In this document: piece by piece, positions 1 through 10,502 of the stretch
Numbering within the stretch: position 1 is the first letter of the stretch
Layout: each line of letters opens with the position of its first letter
Source of the DNA: Diplonema japonicum
Lineage: Eukaryota > Euglenozoa > Diplonemea > Diplonemida > Diplonemidae
Direction: 5' to 3'
Assembly (NCBI GenBank): GCA_964019335.1
Contig: OZ025692.1
Coordinates: forward strand, 131,501 to 195,500
DNA: 64,000 nucleotides
The notes under the pieces: model-generated
What the model saw: only the letters and a program-made list of their open reading frames with translations
Database searches by the model: none
What the model was told of the DNA's origin: nothing
Made by a program: the position numbers and the translations under genes

Positions 1-1910
1 TGTTCAAACTTTGAAATTCCCTCGAACAGCCCCTTACTGGCAGTCGGGTTTAAGAAGTTCAGTAATACCCCCCCGTTGGGCATCACGAGCTGTATGGTCT
101 CGGTGACCTCTGTCTGGATCATAGCAGCTGTGGAGCTGTCCTCCAACACCGCAAAACCCTTCAATTTTGACAGGAGCACTTTGCTGCTCAACTCATGCAG
201 CGTATCTGAGTACGTATCGCTTCCTTTCACAATGAAGAAACTCTCCCCAATCACATTCGAGGCCCATGTCAAGGCAGGGTACAAGAACTGGTTAGGCAGG
301 TTGCCAGTTGAGAAGAGTGCTTCGTCGCAAATCTGACCCTGGTAACTGCTAGGAAACCAGAAGGGTATCTGCCTAGCCTTTGCAACTTTAAGCACCGCTT
401 CCTGACATTGCGTTGAAGAGCATCCAACGATGGCCGCCACGTCGTCAACGGAGATAAGCTTCTCCGCTTGTTCTGCAAAGGTTGCAACAGACGACGCGCC
501 ATCAGCGACCACAGCAGTGACAGTCTTCCCTGTGATCCCACCAGCCGCGTTTAGTTCGCCTACAGCCATCATCTCCGCCTTGAGCATTGTGGTCTCGAAC
601 TGGTTTTCATTCCCCGTCACGGAGTGAAGCAAGCCCAGCTTGATGATCCCGGCTCCATTGTTGGAGGGCGACGGCGACTCTCTCAACACCGTTGTGCACT
701 GGCCCTCAAACAAGAAGGTGTTATCCTGACACTTCCTACAAATACATATCCCGTTCTCAGGTGCGGTGTAGAGATAGATCTCGCATCTTGGTATTACGTC
801 TCCACCGCACTCCGATAAGACACACTGGTTGTCTTGCCCACAGGAATACATTGCCTTGCACTGGCACTTTCCGTCGACTTCGTGCAACCATTCCGGGCAC
901 TGCTGGTAGCTTTCTGTAATTGTATCACCGCAGTTCACGATCTCACGTTTGCACGTCATGTCAGGGTAGCACTTGAGATGGCTGAGACACCTGCATGTAC
1001 CATCGATGTTCTGCATGTCTTGTGCGCATTGCTCTGAAGCTGGGTCCACAGCCATGTCACATTGTTTCACCGCTTTCGAAACGCAAGTGCCTTCAGTGCA
1101 GTGGTACAAAGGCGAACAGGTACACATTCCATCCGCGATGACGGTATGAGGAGGACACTGAAATAGGTTAGTACTGGCTTCGTTGCACTTCAACCGCGGG
1201 TGGCACTTGTTGCCATAAAGTACGAACGTAGGGTGACATGCAGCACAGGTGCAGCTCCCACCAATCTCCTTTTCATTGGTGTATATGTCACAACCGTAGA
1301 TGCTGTGCTGGCATCGCGTAGATCTGCATGTGCCCCCAGTTTCACACGTGTGTCCTGAACGGCAGGTACACACACTGTTCACAATGTCTGCATATGGGAC
1401 GCACGTCTGGTAAGGGAGGTTGGCGACGGAGCGGCAGCCTAGGACCTCTTTAATGCACCTGTTACTTTCGCATTTCCAATTTTGGTGGCACACACACGCG
1501 CCTGTGTGGTTTGCGTGTTCTGGCAAGGCACGTTCAACAGGATTATCTGCTTGATCCGAGCATGCTTGTGTTCCTGGATCACTGATTGCATTCCCACACC
1601 AAACATCGTCGCAGCAAGAAGTACTGTTGGCCCCATGACACGGCACCATTTGTGCTGGACAGTTGCTGCAGTAGCAGTTCGGCATGCTCCCCGCCACACT
1701 CCTGCACAGCCTTCCTGCTGCCGCCATGCTGCACGGTATCGGATCGCAGCTCGTACCATCAACACCCACCTGGTAGTGGTCAACGCAGGCAGTGCACTTG
1801 CACACAGCAACGCCTTCAACCATCACTTCATCCACCACTGCGCAACTTGGTATTGACTGCAACACACACCCGTTGAACCCAAGCACAGCTGCAAAGTACA
1901 CGGCTAACAT
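1..1910 (-). CDS. Cys-rich receptor-like protein with periplasmic-binding (amide/urea type) domain, 3' partial
   Basis: The frame is open from an ATG at 1908-1910 to the window edge (636 codons), so the C terminus is missing. Residues 1-18 look like a signal peptide. Residues about 20-415 hold repeated Cys-rich modules with recurring CxC and CxxC pairs, resembling small EGF-like or trypanosomatid Cys-rich surface repeats. From about residue 418 (KLGLLHSVTGNE, then AVGELNAAGGITGK) the sequence matches the start of type 1 periplasmic-binding domains of the AmiC/urea-binding group, normally small-ligand sensors. A pyrimidine-rich stretch ending in AG lies just upstream of the ATG. I infer a secreted or surface receptor. 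Trypanosome receptor adenylate cyclases also carry a bilobed binding ectodomain, so a membrane segment and output domain may lie beyond the edge, but none is visible here. Confidence 0.8.
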   Translation of the reverse strand, partial: MLAVYFAAVLGFNGCVLQSIPSCAVVDEVMVEGVAVCKCTACVDHYQVGVDGTSCDPIPCSMAAAGRLCRSVAGSMPNCYCSNCPAQMVPCHGANSTSCCDDVWCGNAISDPGTQACSDQADNPVERALPEHANHTGACVCHQNWKCESNRCIKEVLGCRSVANLPYQTCVPYADIVNSVCTCRSGHTCETGGTCRSTRCQHSIYGCDIYTNEKEIGGSCTCAACHPTFVLYGNKCHPRLKCNEASTNLFQCPPHTVIADGMCTCSPLYHCTEGTCVSKAVKQCDMAVDPASEQCAQDMQNIDGTCRCLSHLKCYPDMTCKREIVNCGDTITESYQQCPEWLHEVDGKCQCKAMYSCGQDNQCVLSECGGDVIPRCEIYLYTAPENGICICRKCQDNTFLFEGQCTTVLRESPSPSNNGAGIIKLGLLHSVTGNENQFETTMLKAEMMAVGELNAAGGITGKTVTAVVADGASSVATFAEQAEKLISVDDVAAIVGCSSTQCQEAVLKVAKARQIPFWFPSSYQGQICDEALFSTGNLPNQFLYPALTWASNVIGESFFIVKGSDTYSDTLHELSSKVLLSKLKGFAVLEDSSTAAMIQTEVTETIQLVMPNGGVLLNFLNPTASKGLFEGISKFE

Positions 1911-2046
1911 TGTACCTAAATTGAGACTAAAGGAGTAAGACGTTATGTTATGGAAATGCGGAGTGAAACTGGTGCCTTGTGAATGCAGAGTGAAACGTTT
2001 CGTGACTCTCCGAGAAGCTAATCACGGGAGGGAGGAAGGTAGAATA

Positions 2047-3573
2047 TCACACACTCTCGTTGGAGTTTTGTCCATGGGGAAGCATGTGATGGTTGCCGGG
2101 GCCAGGCGGGTATTGCCCCTGTGGGGGATACTGGCCTGGAGCGCCTTGAGGTGGGTACTGCCCGTGTGGGGGGTGTTGACCCTGTGGAGGGCCTTGGGGA
2201 GGGTACTGTCCCTGTGGAGGGCCTTGAGGTGGGTACTGTCCGTGTGGGGGATATTGACCCTGTGGAGGGCCTTGAGCTGGGTACTGCCCATGTGGGGGGT
2301 GTTGTCCCTGAGGAGGGCCTTGGGGAGGGTACTGCCCTTGTGGAGGGCCTTGAGGCGGGTACTGCCCTTGGGGAGGGAACTGGTTTGGGGCTCCTTGTGG
2401 AGGCGGGAATGCACCTTGCTGCGCGTAGGGTGCGGCTATACCCTGGAGGAAAACCGGGACGGGAGGCTGGTAGTCATATGCCGGGGGAGCATCACGGGGA
2501 GCGGCACGGGATTTAGAGACAGGGCCGAAGAAGGAGAAGACGGCATTGAGATCTACTGGCTTGGTCGAGGACAACTGCGGGATCTGAGTGTACCTCTTTT
2601 TCTTTAGGTCCTGGCGCATCTGCTCCAGGAGGTCGACAAAGCGAAGGTTACTCTGCCCCAGCAGAACTGCGGAGAACGAGTTTGTGCAGGCACCCCCTGC
2701 GCCTTGCGGGCCAGACACATCGGCACTGGTCTGCGAATCGGCACATCCCGAGAACATGATAACGTCAGCACCCTGTCCATCACTGTTCCCAGCCATGGAG
2801 TGGTGCGTGAGGGGGGCATCGTCATCGTCATCATCGTCGTCATCATAGTACTTGTTTTTCTTGTCCTTTTTGTCCTTCTTCTCCTTTTTCTCTTTCTTTT
2901 CTTTTTTTCCCTTCTTTTCTTTTTTGGCTTTCTTCTCCTTTTTCATTTTTTTTCCACGGCCGATCCCGTACATGGCCATCGATCCGGGGTCCGAAAGCGC
3001 ACTTCTCATGGAGCCTCCGTCGGCTTTGAACTCGAAGGGGAGGTCCATTGCTGTGCCGCTGTGGCAGCAGTCCATGATGGCGGTCATGCGGACGCCTGAA
3101 GGGAGGGGGGTCACGAGGAGCTTGTAGATTTCGTCATCAGTGATTTGTCCTGCGGATGCATAGTCAACAGGGCAGATTGTCTCGTCGTAGCCGTCTTGCT
3201 CATCACCATCATGGTCTCGCTGCTGACCGCCGTGGCCAGAGTAGTGAAGGAACAATGTATCACCTGGCCTGTTGTTGGAAGAAAGCCACTTAAAGCTCTG
3301 CAAGATTTCCTTCTTCGTGGGGTGTTTCGCCCCTCTGAATTCTCCCTTTTGTTCGTCCACCAGAACCACCTCTTGGTAGGACCCATTACTTATCCCCTTT
3401 GCCTTGAGCACTTTCTGGATTGTCTTTACATCGTTAACACACCCCCTCAACTGCCCGTTTTGTCCAACATAGTTTATCCCGATAAACAACGCTTTCACAT
3501 TTCCTGTCGCCCTCTCTCCATAGCCCTGCCCTGGAGCCCCGTTGTTCGAGTAGCCTCCTCTGTGGGGCTGCAT
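2047..3573 (-). CDS. MCA: Metacaspase (C14B peptidase) with Lys/Asp insert and C-terminal Pro/Gln/Gly repeats
   Basis: A 508-residue Arg/Lys-specific cysteine peptidase. The p20 core spans about residues 25-200: KALFIGINY strand, catalytic His114 in HYSGHGG and catalytic Cys170 in MDCCHSG. Residues about 210-250 form an insert of Lys-rich KKEKK units followed by nine Asp, placed between p20 and the small subunit. The p10-like part runs to about residue 365. The last 130 residues are PPQGQYPPQG-type repeats. A C-terminal Pro/Gln-rich tail, rather than an N-terminal prodomain, is the arrangement known from trypanosomatid metacaspases. I start at the ATG at 3571-3573 because a T- then C-rich tract ends in AG at about 3601. 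The open frame upstream of that is only translated poly(T). Confidence 0.9.
   Translation of the reverse strand: MQPHRGGYSNNGAPGQGYGERATGNVKALFIGINYVGQNGQLRGCVNDVKTIQKVLKAKGISNGSYQEVVLVDEQKGEFRGAKHPTKKEILQSFKWLSSNNRPGDTLFLHYSGHGGQQRDHDGDEQDGYDETICPVDYASAGQITDDEIYKLLVTPLPSGVRMTAIMDCCHSGTAMDLPFEFKADGGSMRSALSDPGSMAMYGIGRGKKMKKEKKAKKEKKGKKEKKEKKEKKDKKDKKNKYYDDDDDDDDDAPLTHHSMAGNSDGQGADVIMFSGCADSQTSADVSGPQGAGGACTNSFSAVLLGQSNLRFVDLLEQMRQDLKKKRYTQIPQLSSTKPVDLNAVFSFFGPVSKSRAAPRDAPPAYDYQPPVPVFLQGIAAPYAQQGAFPPPQGAPNQFPPQGQYPPQGPPQGQYPPQGPPQGQHPPHGQYPAQGPPQGQYPPHGQYPPQGPPQGQYPPQGPPQGQHPPHGQYPPQGAPGQYPPQGQYPPGPGNHHMLPHGQNSNESV
2095..2420 (-). repeat. Coding minisatellite for PPQGQYPPQG repeats
   Basis: Roughly 30-60 nt tandem units inside the metacaspase 3' end encode degenerate PPQGQYPPQGP and PPHGQYPP blocks. 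The repeats keep frame. They explain the large spurious open frames on the plus strand here. Confidence 0.85.
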
Positions 3574-3600
3574 GTATTTGTTGTTATATTTTTTACGTTT

Positions 3601-3645
3601 CTGAATGGGGGGGGTGGGGGATAAACGAGCCAAAAAAAAAAAAAA
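3601..3645 (-). promoter_or_regulatory. Putative trans-splice acceptor of the metacaspase gene
   Basis: On the minus strand a run of about 23 T is followed by GGCTCG, a C-rich stretch and ATTCAG, 28 nt before the ATG. This is the layout expected of a spliced-leader addition site. The spliced leader itself is not visible in genomic DNA, so this is inference. Confidence 0.5.
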
Positions 3646-3690
3646 AAAAAAAAAAAACAGAAAGAGAAAGAGAATGAAAATAAGAAAGAG

Positions 3691-3722
<32 letters not shown>

Positions 3723-3791
3723 GAAAAAAAGATAAAGGAAGTTCCATGTTTTGGAATGTCTCCAGGTATCTACCCCATTCCCCCCTTTGGC

Positions 3792-3975
3792 TCACCGCCG
3801 GGATTCTTTCCAGCGGAGGTCGTAGAACTTTCGTGTCTTTTTCGGCACCATTGCTAGGTCACCCTTCTTCCCCGTGATTGCCTCGACCTTCGGCGTGCTC
3901 TTGAAGGTAGTACGGATTCTATAGAGGTGACTGTCGTCTTCCTCAGTCCGTCGTACCACTTCAGCTTTTTGAGCA
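3792..3975 (-). CDS. Probable terminal exon of an unidentified protein
   Basis: After a pyrimidine-rich stretch ending CCCAG, the minus strand has an open frame to TGA at 3792 encoding about 61 residues. It is rich in Lys/Arg and acidic residues, includes TFKSTPKVEAITGKKG and ends KFYDLRWKESRR. Composition is balanced and non-repetitive, unlike the surrounding DNA. The only internal ATG leaves 19 codons, so it is more likely a 3' exon than a whole gene. Possible upstream pieces are a short open stretch near 4360-4505 (with TSVITGSARVKNVSQML) and an ATG at about 4837 (MLVSRDTIAQ) after a CCCCCCTGCAG acceptor, but the joins are not convincing. I do not recognise the family. Confidence 0.35.
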
Positions 3976-5128
3976 CTGGGTTTGCAAATAAAAGACAAAA
4001 GGTGGGGGGAGAGGGAGAAGGTATGTGCTGTCGCCCCCATTTCACCCTTCACTTCCCCCTTTGTTATGGTATGTTGGTACTCCCTTTAAGGGGGAAGGGG
4101 GTAAAGAGGAGAATGGAGTTGTGACAAGCAACGTGAAAGGGGGGGGGGGGTAAATTAGACATTTTCTTAGGTTCGTGTTTTCTCACTTTTCACCAGTCCT
4201 GCGGTTTCACCTCACAAAAAAAAAAAAAAGAGAGACTATTTAAGGGTGCCTGCAGTAGTGGCAGGGCGCCCTGCACAAGTATCGTCTACTTGATTACAGG
4301 GGGCGCACCTCGGCCTAGTTGTAGCTTCTTCTGCGTTCCGCGTCGTGTCCTTAATGCGTGCGGTGTGCAACTCAACCCCAGCCATGGTGCCCCTGGTAAC
4401 CAAGATTCTGAGCCCGTGCAGTTTGCTGCCTGTTCGTCACCCTGAGCATCTGCGATACGTTCTTCACTCGGGCGCTACCGGTGATGACCGACGTGGAGGT
4501 CAACAGCTAACAACACATCTGATGTGCTTCTTTATATTTCCATATTTCTGTGTTATCCTCACCACCCAAAAAAGGAAATAGAAACAAAGATTTCTGAGAG
4601 GACGTTGGAGTGGGTAAGTAAAAAGGTGGGCCTCACTTCTCTTTTTCTTTCTTTTCTTTTTTTTTAAAAACTCCCGGATAAACTTTTTTTTTGGGGGGGG
4701 GAAGAAAAAGGAAGCGTATTAACGGTTAATTCCGGGGGAAGGGGAAGAAGGCCGAACCATGGATAAAGAAGAAAAAAAAAAAAAAGGAAACCACCTACAT
4801 CAACACCTGGGCGATCGTGTCTCGTGACACGAGCATGGTCCTTGCCAAGCCTGCAAACACTGCAGGGGGGAGTAGGACTTTCAACGTTCAAGGACTTTCA
4901 ACTAGATCTTTTTTTTTTTTTCTCCTCTTTTCTTTTTTCTCCTTTTTCCGATGTGACTTTTCTTTTTTTTTTTTTCTCCTTTTACAGTAAAACAGAAACA
5001 AAGAAAACTGAACAGGCGATACCTAACATAACTTTTGAAAAACAAATATATATATCACACATAAAGAAAAGGGAGCAAAAATCTTTTTTCTTCTTTTTTT
5101 TCTTTTCTTTCTCGTATTTTTTTTTCCT
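3976..5128. other. Intergenic, with possible unresolved exons
   Basis: Mostly homopolymer and purine/pyrimidine tracts. The complex stretch 4250-4510 contains a perfect 14-nt palindrome, GCAGGGCGCCCTGC, near 4261. It also has competing open stretches on both strands: minus, see the exon at 3792-3975; plus, an open frame of about 32 codons ending TAA at about 4510. No complete gene could be assembled. Confidence 0.4.
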
Positions 5129-6618
5129 TCATAACGTTTGTACAGCTTCCAACCCACCGGAGTCTTCCTTCAAATTCTCGCCTGACCCGGACCGGAAAAA
5201 CGCAAACCGGAGTTTCTCTGTGATCCGGTGGGTTAAGGTGGGTATTGGCGGCGACCTGCTTTTTTTTTTTTTTTTTTTTTAAATCCAAACCTATCAACAT
5301 TTTCTTGCATCATGGCAGCAGGTAACCTCACAGGCCTGTCATAACCACGACCTTTGCCCTCCACAGAGTCTCTGCCAAAACCGGTGCACCCAAGTGTCGG
5401 CGCCGTAGGAGTTGTAGGCAAGGCATACTTCCTATTTCCAATATCATGATGCTCATAGTACACCAGAGCTCTGAAGGGATCAACAACATCGTGCCCGGGG
5501 TGGTTGTAAGGGGTGATTCTCTTTGAAGGATTATGCGTGTTTTTACTGTTTCTTTTCAACGCTTCCTGCACAGCACGCGCTTTGATAAAATTGTCGGGGT
5601 CGGAGTCCGATAGAACACCGTCGTTGTTCACCATCTTGCTCTTCTTTTTCAAAATTTCAGGATCGGCCACAATCGGGATCAACGGCGGGTTCTGATTCCG
5701 TATCAGCGTGAAGTTAACAGATTTGAACCATTTGTGAGCTTTTATTTCGGCGGCATCGGATGTCGATCCAAGCCGAAGTTTTGCGGTTGGGTTCAGAAGG
5801 CCCTTTATAAGCGCTTTGCAAGAGTCTGATACAACAGGTCTTGAAGGGAAGTGAAGCGGCCCGCTAGCTTGCGTTATTTTCTTAAACGTATCGTCTTGAG
5901 TTGTTCCTTTAAAGGGTGTTGTACCATATAACATTTCGTAGATTAGAATGCCGAAACCCCACCAGTCGACGGCGAAGTTGTGTCCTACATCTTTTATAAC
6001 CTCCGGAGCGATGTACTCTGCGGTGCCCACGAAGGACGAGAAATTTTCATCGGAAGGGGGAGTTGTTGCTACTTGGCTTCCCTTCATTTTCGCGGTGGCT
6101 TTGGACACAACAATTTTTGGTTCTGAGGTTGTTTTTTTCGAGAGGTCGAAGTCCGTGAGCATTAGGTGCCCCTCACAGTTCATTAAAATATTCTCTGGTT
6201 TCATATCCCGGTATACAAATCCGTTGAGGTGCAGGTATTCCAAGGCAAGAAGAACTTCCGCAGCGTAGAATCTGGCAGCGTCCTCTGTTAGTTTGCTGCC
6301 TTTTTGTTTTTGCAGGAACCTGAAGAATTCCCCTCCAGGACAGTACTCCATTACGAAATACAGTTTTGTGCAGCTTTGAAAGCACCAATACAGCCTGGCC
6401 ATGAACGGGTGATCGTGGCCGCATAACACCTCCCATTCCGTTGTCAGGCGGTGTAGTTTCTTTCTGCGCAGTATCTCTTCCTTTTGTATCACCTTCATTG
6501 CGTAGAAGCCCCCCATCTCCCTGTGCTCTACCAAATAGACGTGACCGACATCACCCTTTCCAAGGAGGTGAATCACGCGGAAATCTGTTGCCTTTGCCTG
6601 TGTACGTTTTTTCTCCAT
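5129..6618 (-). CDS. AGC-family protein kinase, AGC-VIII/Fpk1-phototropin-like
   Basis: A Ser/Thr kinase starting MEKKRTQ. It has the glycine loop LGKGDVGHV (19-27), ATP-binding Lys42 in YAMKVI, the catalytic loop YRDMKPEN (136-143) and DFD in place of DFG (156-158). A roughly 30-residue insert follows before SFVGTAEYIAPE. DFD plus this insert are hallmarks of the AGC-VIII group (yeast Fpk1/Kin82, plant phototropins and D6PK). The uninterrupted frame runs through poly(A) to a stop at 5233. Removing a 35-nt GT-AG intron (5256-5290, GTTTGG...A-run...GCAG) instead gives a complex tail containing THRITEKLRFAFFRSG and a stop at 5129, 484 residues in total. I prefer the spliced form because the same kind of A-core intron is well supported elsewhere here. 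Substrates are unknown. Confidence 0.8.
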
Positions 6619-7663
6619 TTTTTTTTTCCCCTCCCTCTCTTCTTCTTCTTCTTTTTTATTTATTTATTTCTTTTTTATCGCATCACGATTTCTTTTTTTT
6701 TTTTTTTTTTTTTGCTGAGGGGGGGTTTTTTTTTTCCTTTTCTGGGAAATAATAATTTTAAAAAAAAAAATGCGGCGAGCCATGCGAGACGCGGGGGGTG
6801 GGGGTGGGTGGTACGATGGTGGAAAACATTAGGGAAAGAAAAAAAAAGGGGGGGGAGAGAAAAGAAATGAACGGACAAAATAATTCTTAAAAAAAAAGGA
6901 GATAAAAAAAAGAACTCAAAGTACAGGACAAGCCCCCCGCTAGAGGACCGCCCTATGGGTGGGGGGGGTCTAAAGTAAAGAAAAAAAAGATGAATCCAGA
7001 TTTTAAGTGTATGCCTTTGCCCCACACTCCACCCCCCCCCCCCCCGATCTTAGTGCGACCATCACAGTTGGCCAAGTGTTCCTTAAGTACACTGGGGTGG
7101 GGGTGTCTGAGATAAACGACACATTGGAGTGAGCTTCTAACCCCTATGCGGCCCCACCTCTCAGTCATGGCGTAGTGCCGAAGCCACACAATCCATGTTA
7201 CCACAGTTTAGAGAGGTTAGATTGTGCCTAGGTGGCAGCCGGTCAAGGTTTGTCTTATTTTTGCATTTGTTCATTTTTTTTACAACAGGCTACCCCCCCC
7301 CCCCCCCCCCCCCACTTAACAAAAATAACTTTGCCCCCTCCCTTTCTTTTTTATGACTACAAAAAAAAAGTGTTATTGAAGATAAACCTGCAGGATGTGA
7401 CAGGATCGCATGAAAATGGACAACAAAGGTGTTTTTTTTTTTATTTTTCTGGTCCCTCCTCCTTTTTTTTTTTTATTATCCTTCATAAAAGTTTATAAAA
7501 AAAAAAAAAGATAAATTGTTAGATAGGACGGTACCACCACCCATTCCTCTCTCTCTTTCTCTCTCTCCCCCCTTTTTTTTTTCCACACTTCCCATTTGAC
7601 CACCAATTTCTTTTCTTTTTTTTTATATTTATATTTTTGGGAATCGAAATTCCCTACACCTCC
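6619..7663. other. Intergenic, homopolymer-rich, with one dispersed repeat copy
   Basis: Long T, A, G and C runs; poly(C) near 7290-7312. A complex island at about 7030-7205 on the minus strand encodes an open stretch beginning MTERWGRIGVRSSLQ that ends in a poly(G) tract. It is too weak to call. Repeat copy at 7376-7411 is listed separately. Confidence 0.4.
7376..7411. repeat. Dispersed 40-nt motif, copy 1
   Basis: Contains TTGAAG, then AACCTGCAG, then ATGTGACAGGATCGC. The same ordered blocks occur at 24161-24210 and 43366-43410, all in the same orientation and all in intergenic DNA downstream of a minus-strand gene. This copy is the most diverged. Confidence 0.7.
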
Positions 7664-9441
7664 TTACACCAACGCGAAGAAGTTATTAAGGGCAGTAATA
7701 GTCTGTGTGTGGATTTCTTCCCCCCCCCCTCTCGGGCAACTTCCCATACCTGCATAAGGACAACCGCAACACCGATTCTCAAGCACACAACGCTACAAGA
7801 CATTGTAATAATCGTGCTGAAGAACGGCGTCACAACAGAAGTTTCGGCAGCCTTCTCGGTGGCTTCGGGGAGCAGCGTCAACACAATGGGGAGTTTCACA
7901 AGCCCGGACTTCTTACAACACCTGAATAAAAGGTACACGCTGAGCAAGATGTCAACCGCAGTAAACCAATCCCCGGCTTTGATGAAATCCATAAACAGAA
8001 AAAGCTCACAGGTCAAAACTGCAACGTAGTGGTCAGATGTGACGCACCACACCTTCACGAGAACCCACAATACAAATTCAAACGACTTAGAAATTTCCAA
8101 AAGATTGAGCGGTTTTCCGTAGGGAAGCAGCCTGACGGTACTCATGACTGCAGCTAACGTTGCCACCATAAACAGATACAGTAAAACCGACACAGCACGA
8201 ACATCTGAGCTGTCGTCTCTTTGCAACAGGGCATGGCTGTTCGTCTCCGGAACCTCGGCTTTCCTAATTTGCTTTAATCGCTTCCGGTCGTCGATAGGAG
8301 CTTCTACATGTACCGCGGGCGTTACAACTTTCATGAAACGAAGAACATTAATAGGGATAACAGAGTAATCTGTCTGAAGCTCTGTTGGGAGCAGCGACGT
8401 ATCGTGTCGTACAAAGGAAAATATCGTTGCAAAGTCGCGCGGGTCCCAGAACGCCGGTGTGCACGCAGCGGATACCCCGGAACTGTTTAGTTTCATTGCT
8501 GTGGCGTATTTCAAGCATGAGGCACCGGCTTCTTCTAACGCCGTTTTTACGATTTGAAACGAATCGTCGATGATACATGTTACAAGCCCGCATTCGTCAG
8601 CGTCGAAGGCGTCCGTTGCAGCCATCGTGATGACCTCTTTGAGGAGGTTCTGGTCGCCGGAACAATTGCAGCAAAACAAAATCTGATACTTAATCTTCGC
8701 CTTCCCCCCCACAACGAACATCGGCGCTGTAAGATTCTGATCCCACCTCGACACCGTAGCCCACTCCTCATCCGATCTCATAATAATTGTATCCACATAC
8801 GACGCGTTTCCAGCTATCTCTGTTAAATCCTCAGGACACAACATTTGGTTCTTGAAGATCTCATTCATGAACGGGATGATGGCGGGGTCGGACTTCATGC
8901 GTACGATTTTCAAAGACCCGTGCTTAGGGTACACCTTTGTCCCTAGGTCTTTCTGGATAGACCCGCTCCACGTGTACATCCTGCAAGATCCTATCATGCA
9001 AAGCCCGTTTTCAAGGAGCATTTCGAGAGTCACGTTTGTGAGTTTGCCGTTGGTGCAGCATGTTGCGTATTCACCGTCTAAGAGGCTTCTCCATGAGTGG
9101 ATGGACTCGCCTTTGATCGCTAGCTGTAGAGCTTGTTTGTCGTCTGGGCTGACCATCCCGTCCATGAGGTACGCGACGTTGATGTACTCGTCTTTGAACT
9201 TTACCCTTTTCAGGCCCCATCCGCAGCATGCGACTGGGACTGAGGTGCTGCCGACCTCTCTCACAAGCATGAGCGCTCTCCATTCTTTGTACTTTTGCAG
9301 CCTTTCCTTGTAGCCGCTCCTCTGGCTGTGGCCGAGAACCGCGTACCCCGCCACGCCCATGTCAGTATCTTTCCTCCACCTTCTCACCACCTGGTCGTCT
9401 GCCGGCCGTAATGGCCGAGCACTATAGCCAGATAGGCCCAT
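7664..9441 (-). CDS. Multipass membrane protein of unknown function, possible GNAT-like N-terminal half
   Basis: ATG at 9439-9441. Exon 1 is 9441-7750. A 47-nt intron (7703-7749, GTATGG...CACACAG) is inferred, giving 576 residues and an end of TITALNNFFALV. Residues 1-400 are soluble and Cys-rich. The opening RPLRPADDQVVRRW and alternating strands vaguely recall acyl-CoA N-acyltransferases, but the signature loop is not clear, so this is weak. Residues about 425-570 hold four hydrophobic segments, including VSVLLYLFMVATLAAVMS, FEFVLWVLVKVW and FFSTIITMSCSVVCLRIG. This suggests a cytosolic N-terminal domain anchored by a C-terminal membrane bundle. Family not recognised. Confidence 0.7.
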
Positions 9442-10502
9442 TACTGGTCAATGGCGTTCATTCGGCATTTTTTGAGGGGGGGGAGAAGAACACGCAAACC
9501 CTTTTTTTTTTTTTTTTTTTTTTTTTTGTGGAGATTAATCTTTTTTTTTTCCCCCGGACTTTCTGATTTTTGATGACTTCTCTTTTTCGTGGGGGGTGAG
9601 CGAGAAAATGAGGAACCCCAAGGAGGGGAGAAGAGATGGTGAAGAAAGCGACGGAGGGCAAACGCATCGCTGACGCCAGATAAAGTAGATATCTTAGTCT
9701 GACGAAACCCCGCAAAAAAATGATATCTGAAATGCGGCTCATCTGTCATACCACGTGGTACTTGAAAGCGCAACAAGAACAAAGAAGAGAACAAAAAGCA
9801 AAGTTGCCTCAAGAAATCATCATTAAATCAAACAACACAAACGAGACAACGGAAACAGTGGCACCAGCCACAACGACATGGCAGTGAGGCCAAAGTTCTT
9901 GAAATTCTTAATTGGTGCAATTGCAAAAATTAAAGCCGCTCGTGTGCATAGGCTACAAATAATCATTAGATGGGATGGCTTGGTCAATCAATCTTCGGGA
10001 AGCTGGTGTTCCAATATGTACCATACTGAACACCAGAAGTACTGCAGAAAATAGGGAACCCACCCCTGGTTGTAAACTATTTTCAAAATTTTCCTGTTAA
10101 CCGCAAAAGGATATTATAAGAGTTAAAGGGGCCCTGCAAAAAAGAGTAGTAGCTTCATATTTTAGAAACCTGTACGGTACAGAAGAAAAAGGTAATAAAA
10201 CAGTTTTTTTTTTCTTTTTCCTTTCTTAATCAGTGTAGAACAAATATAAAGGAGGAAGGGGGTGGCAAGGATAAAAGAAAAGAAAAAAAAAAAAGAACAG
10301 AAGAGAACCAGTTTGTGAGGAAAAAAAAAAGGGGGGAAGGGGATAATAAAAAACTTTTTCTTTTCCAAATGTGGGGGAAAGGCTAGGACAAAAAATCTTT
10401 TTTCTTTTTTAAAAAACACTTTTCTTTTTTTTTCTTCTTTTCTCTCCTTTCTTCCCCCCCCCAAAAAAAAACACTTGGAGGTACCTATCCCCCTTTTTTT
10501 CC
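9442..10502. other. Intergenic
   Basis: 9840-10160 is complex sequence without a convincing frame; it includes a 7-bp hairpin, GGTGTTC...GAACACC, near 10008-10034. The rest is homopolymer-rich. A minus-strand frame at 9812-9441 starts in plausible sequence but runs into poly-Lys and is not called. Confidence 0.4.

Noticed and set aside
1945-2607. Long plus-strand open frame opposite the metacaspase tail
   Set aside because: It is the antisense reading of tandem PPQG repeats and has no start context, homology or acceptor.
3574-3795. N-terminal extension of the metacaspase (Phe-rich)
   Set aside because: It is translated poly(T) upstream of an acceptor-like AG; the conserved protein begins after it.
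4345-4581. Plus-strand frames in 4300-4510, one containing TLSICDTFFTRALPVMTD
   Set aside because: Every supported gene is on the other strand, both strands look equally open here and no splice partner is visible.
9441-9812. 123-codon minus-strand frame upstream of the membrane protein gene
   Set aside because: The frame passes into poly-Lys from an A-run and competes with another equally good frame; it may be 5' UTR.
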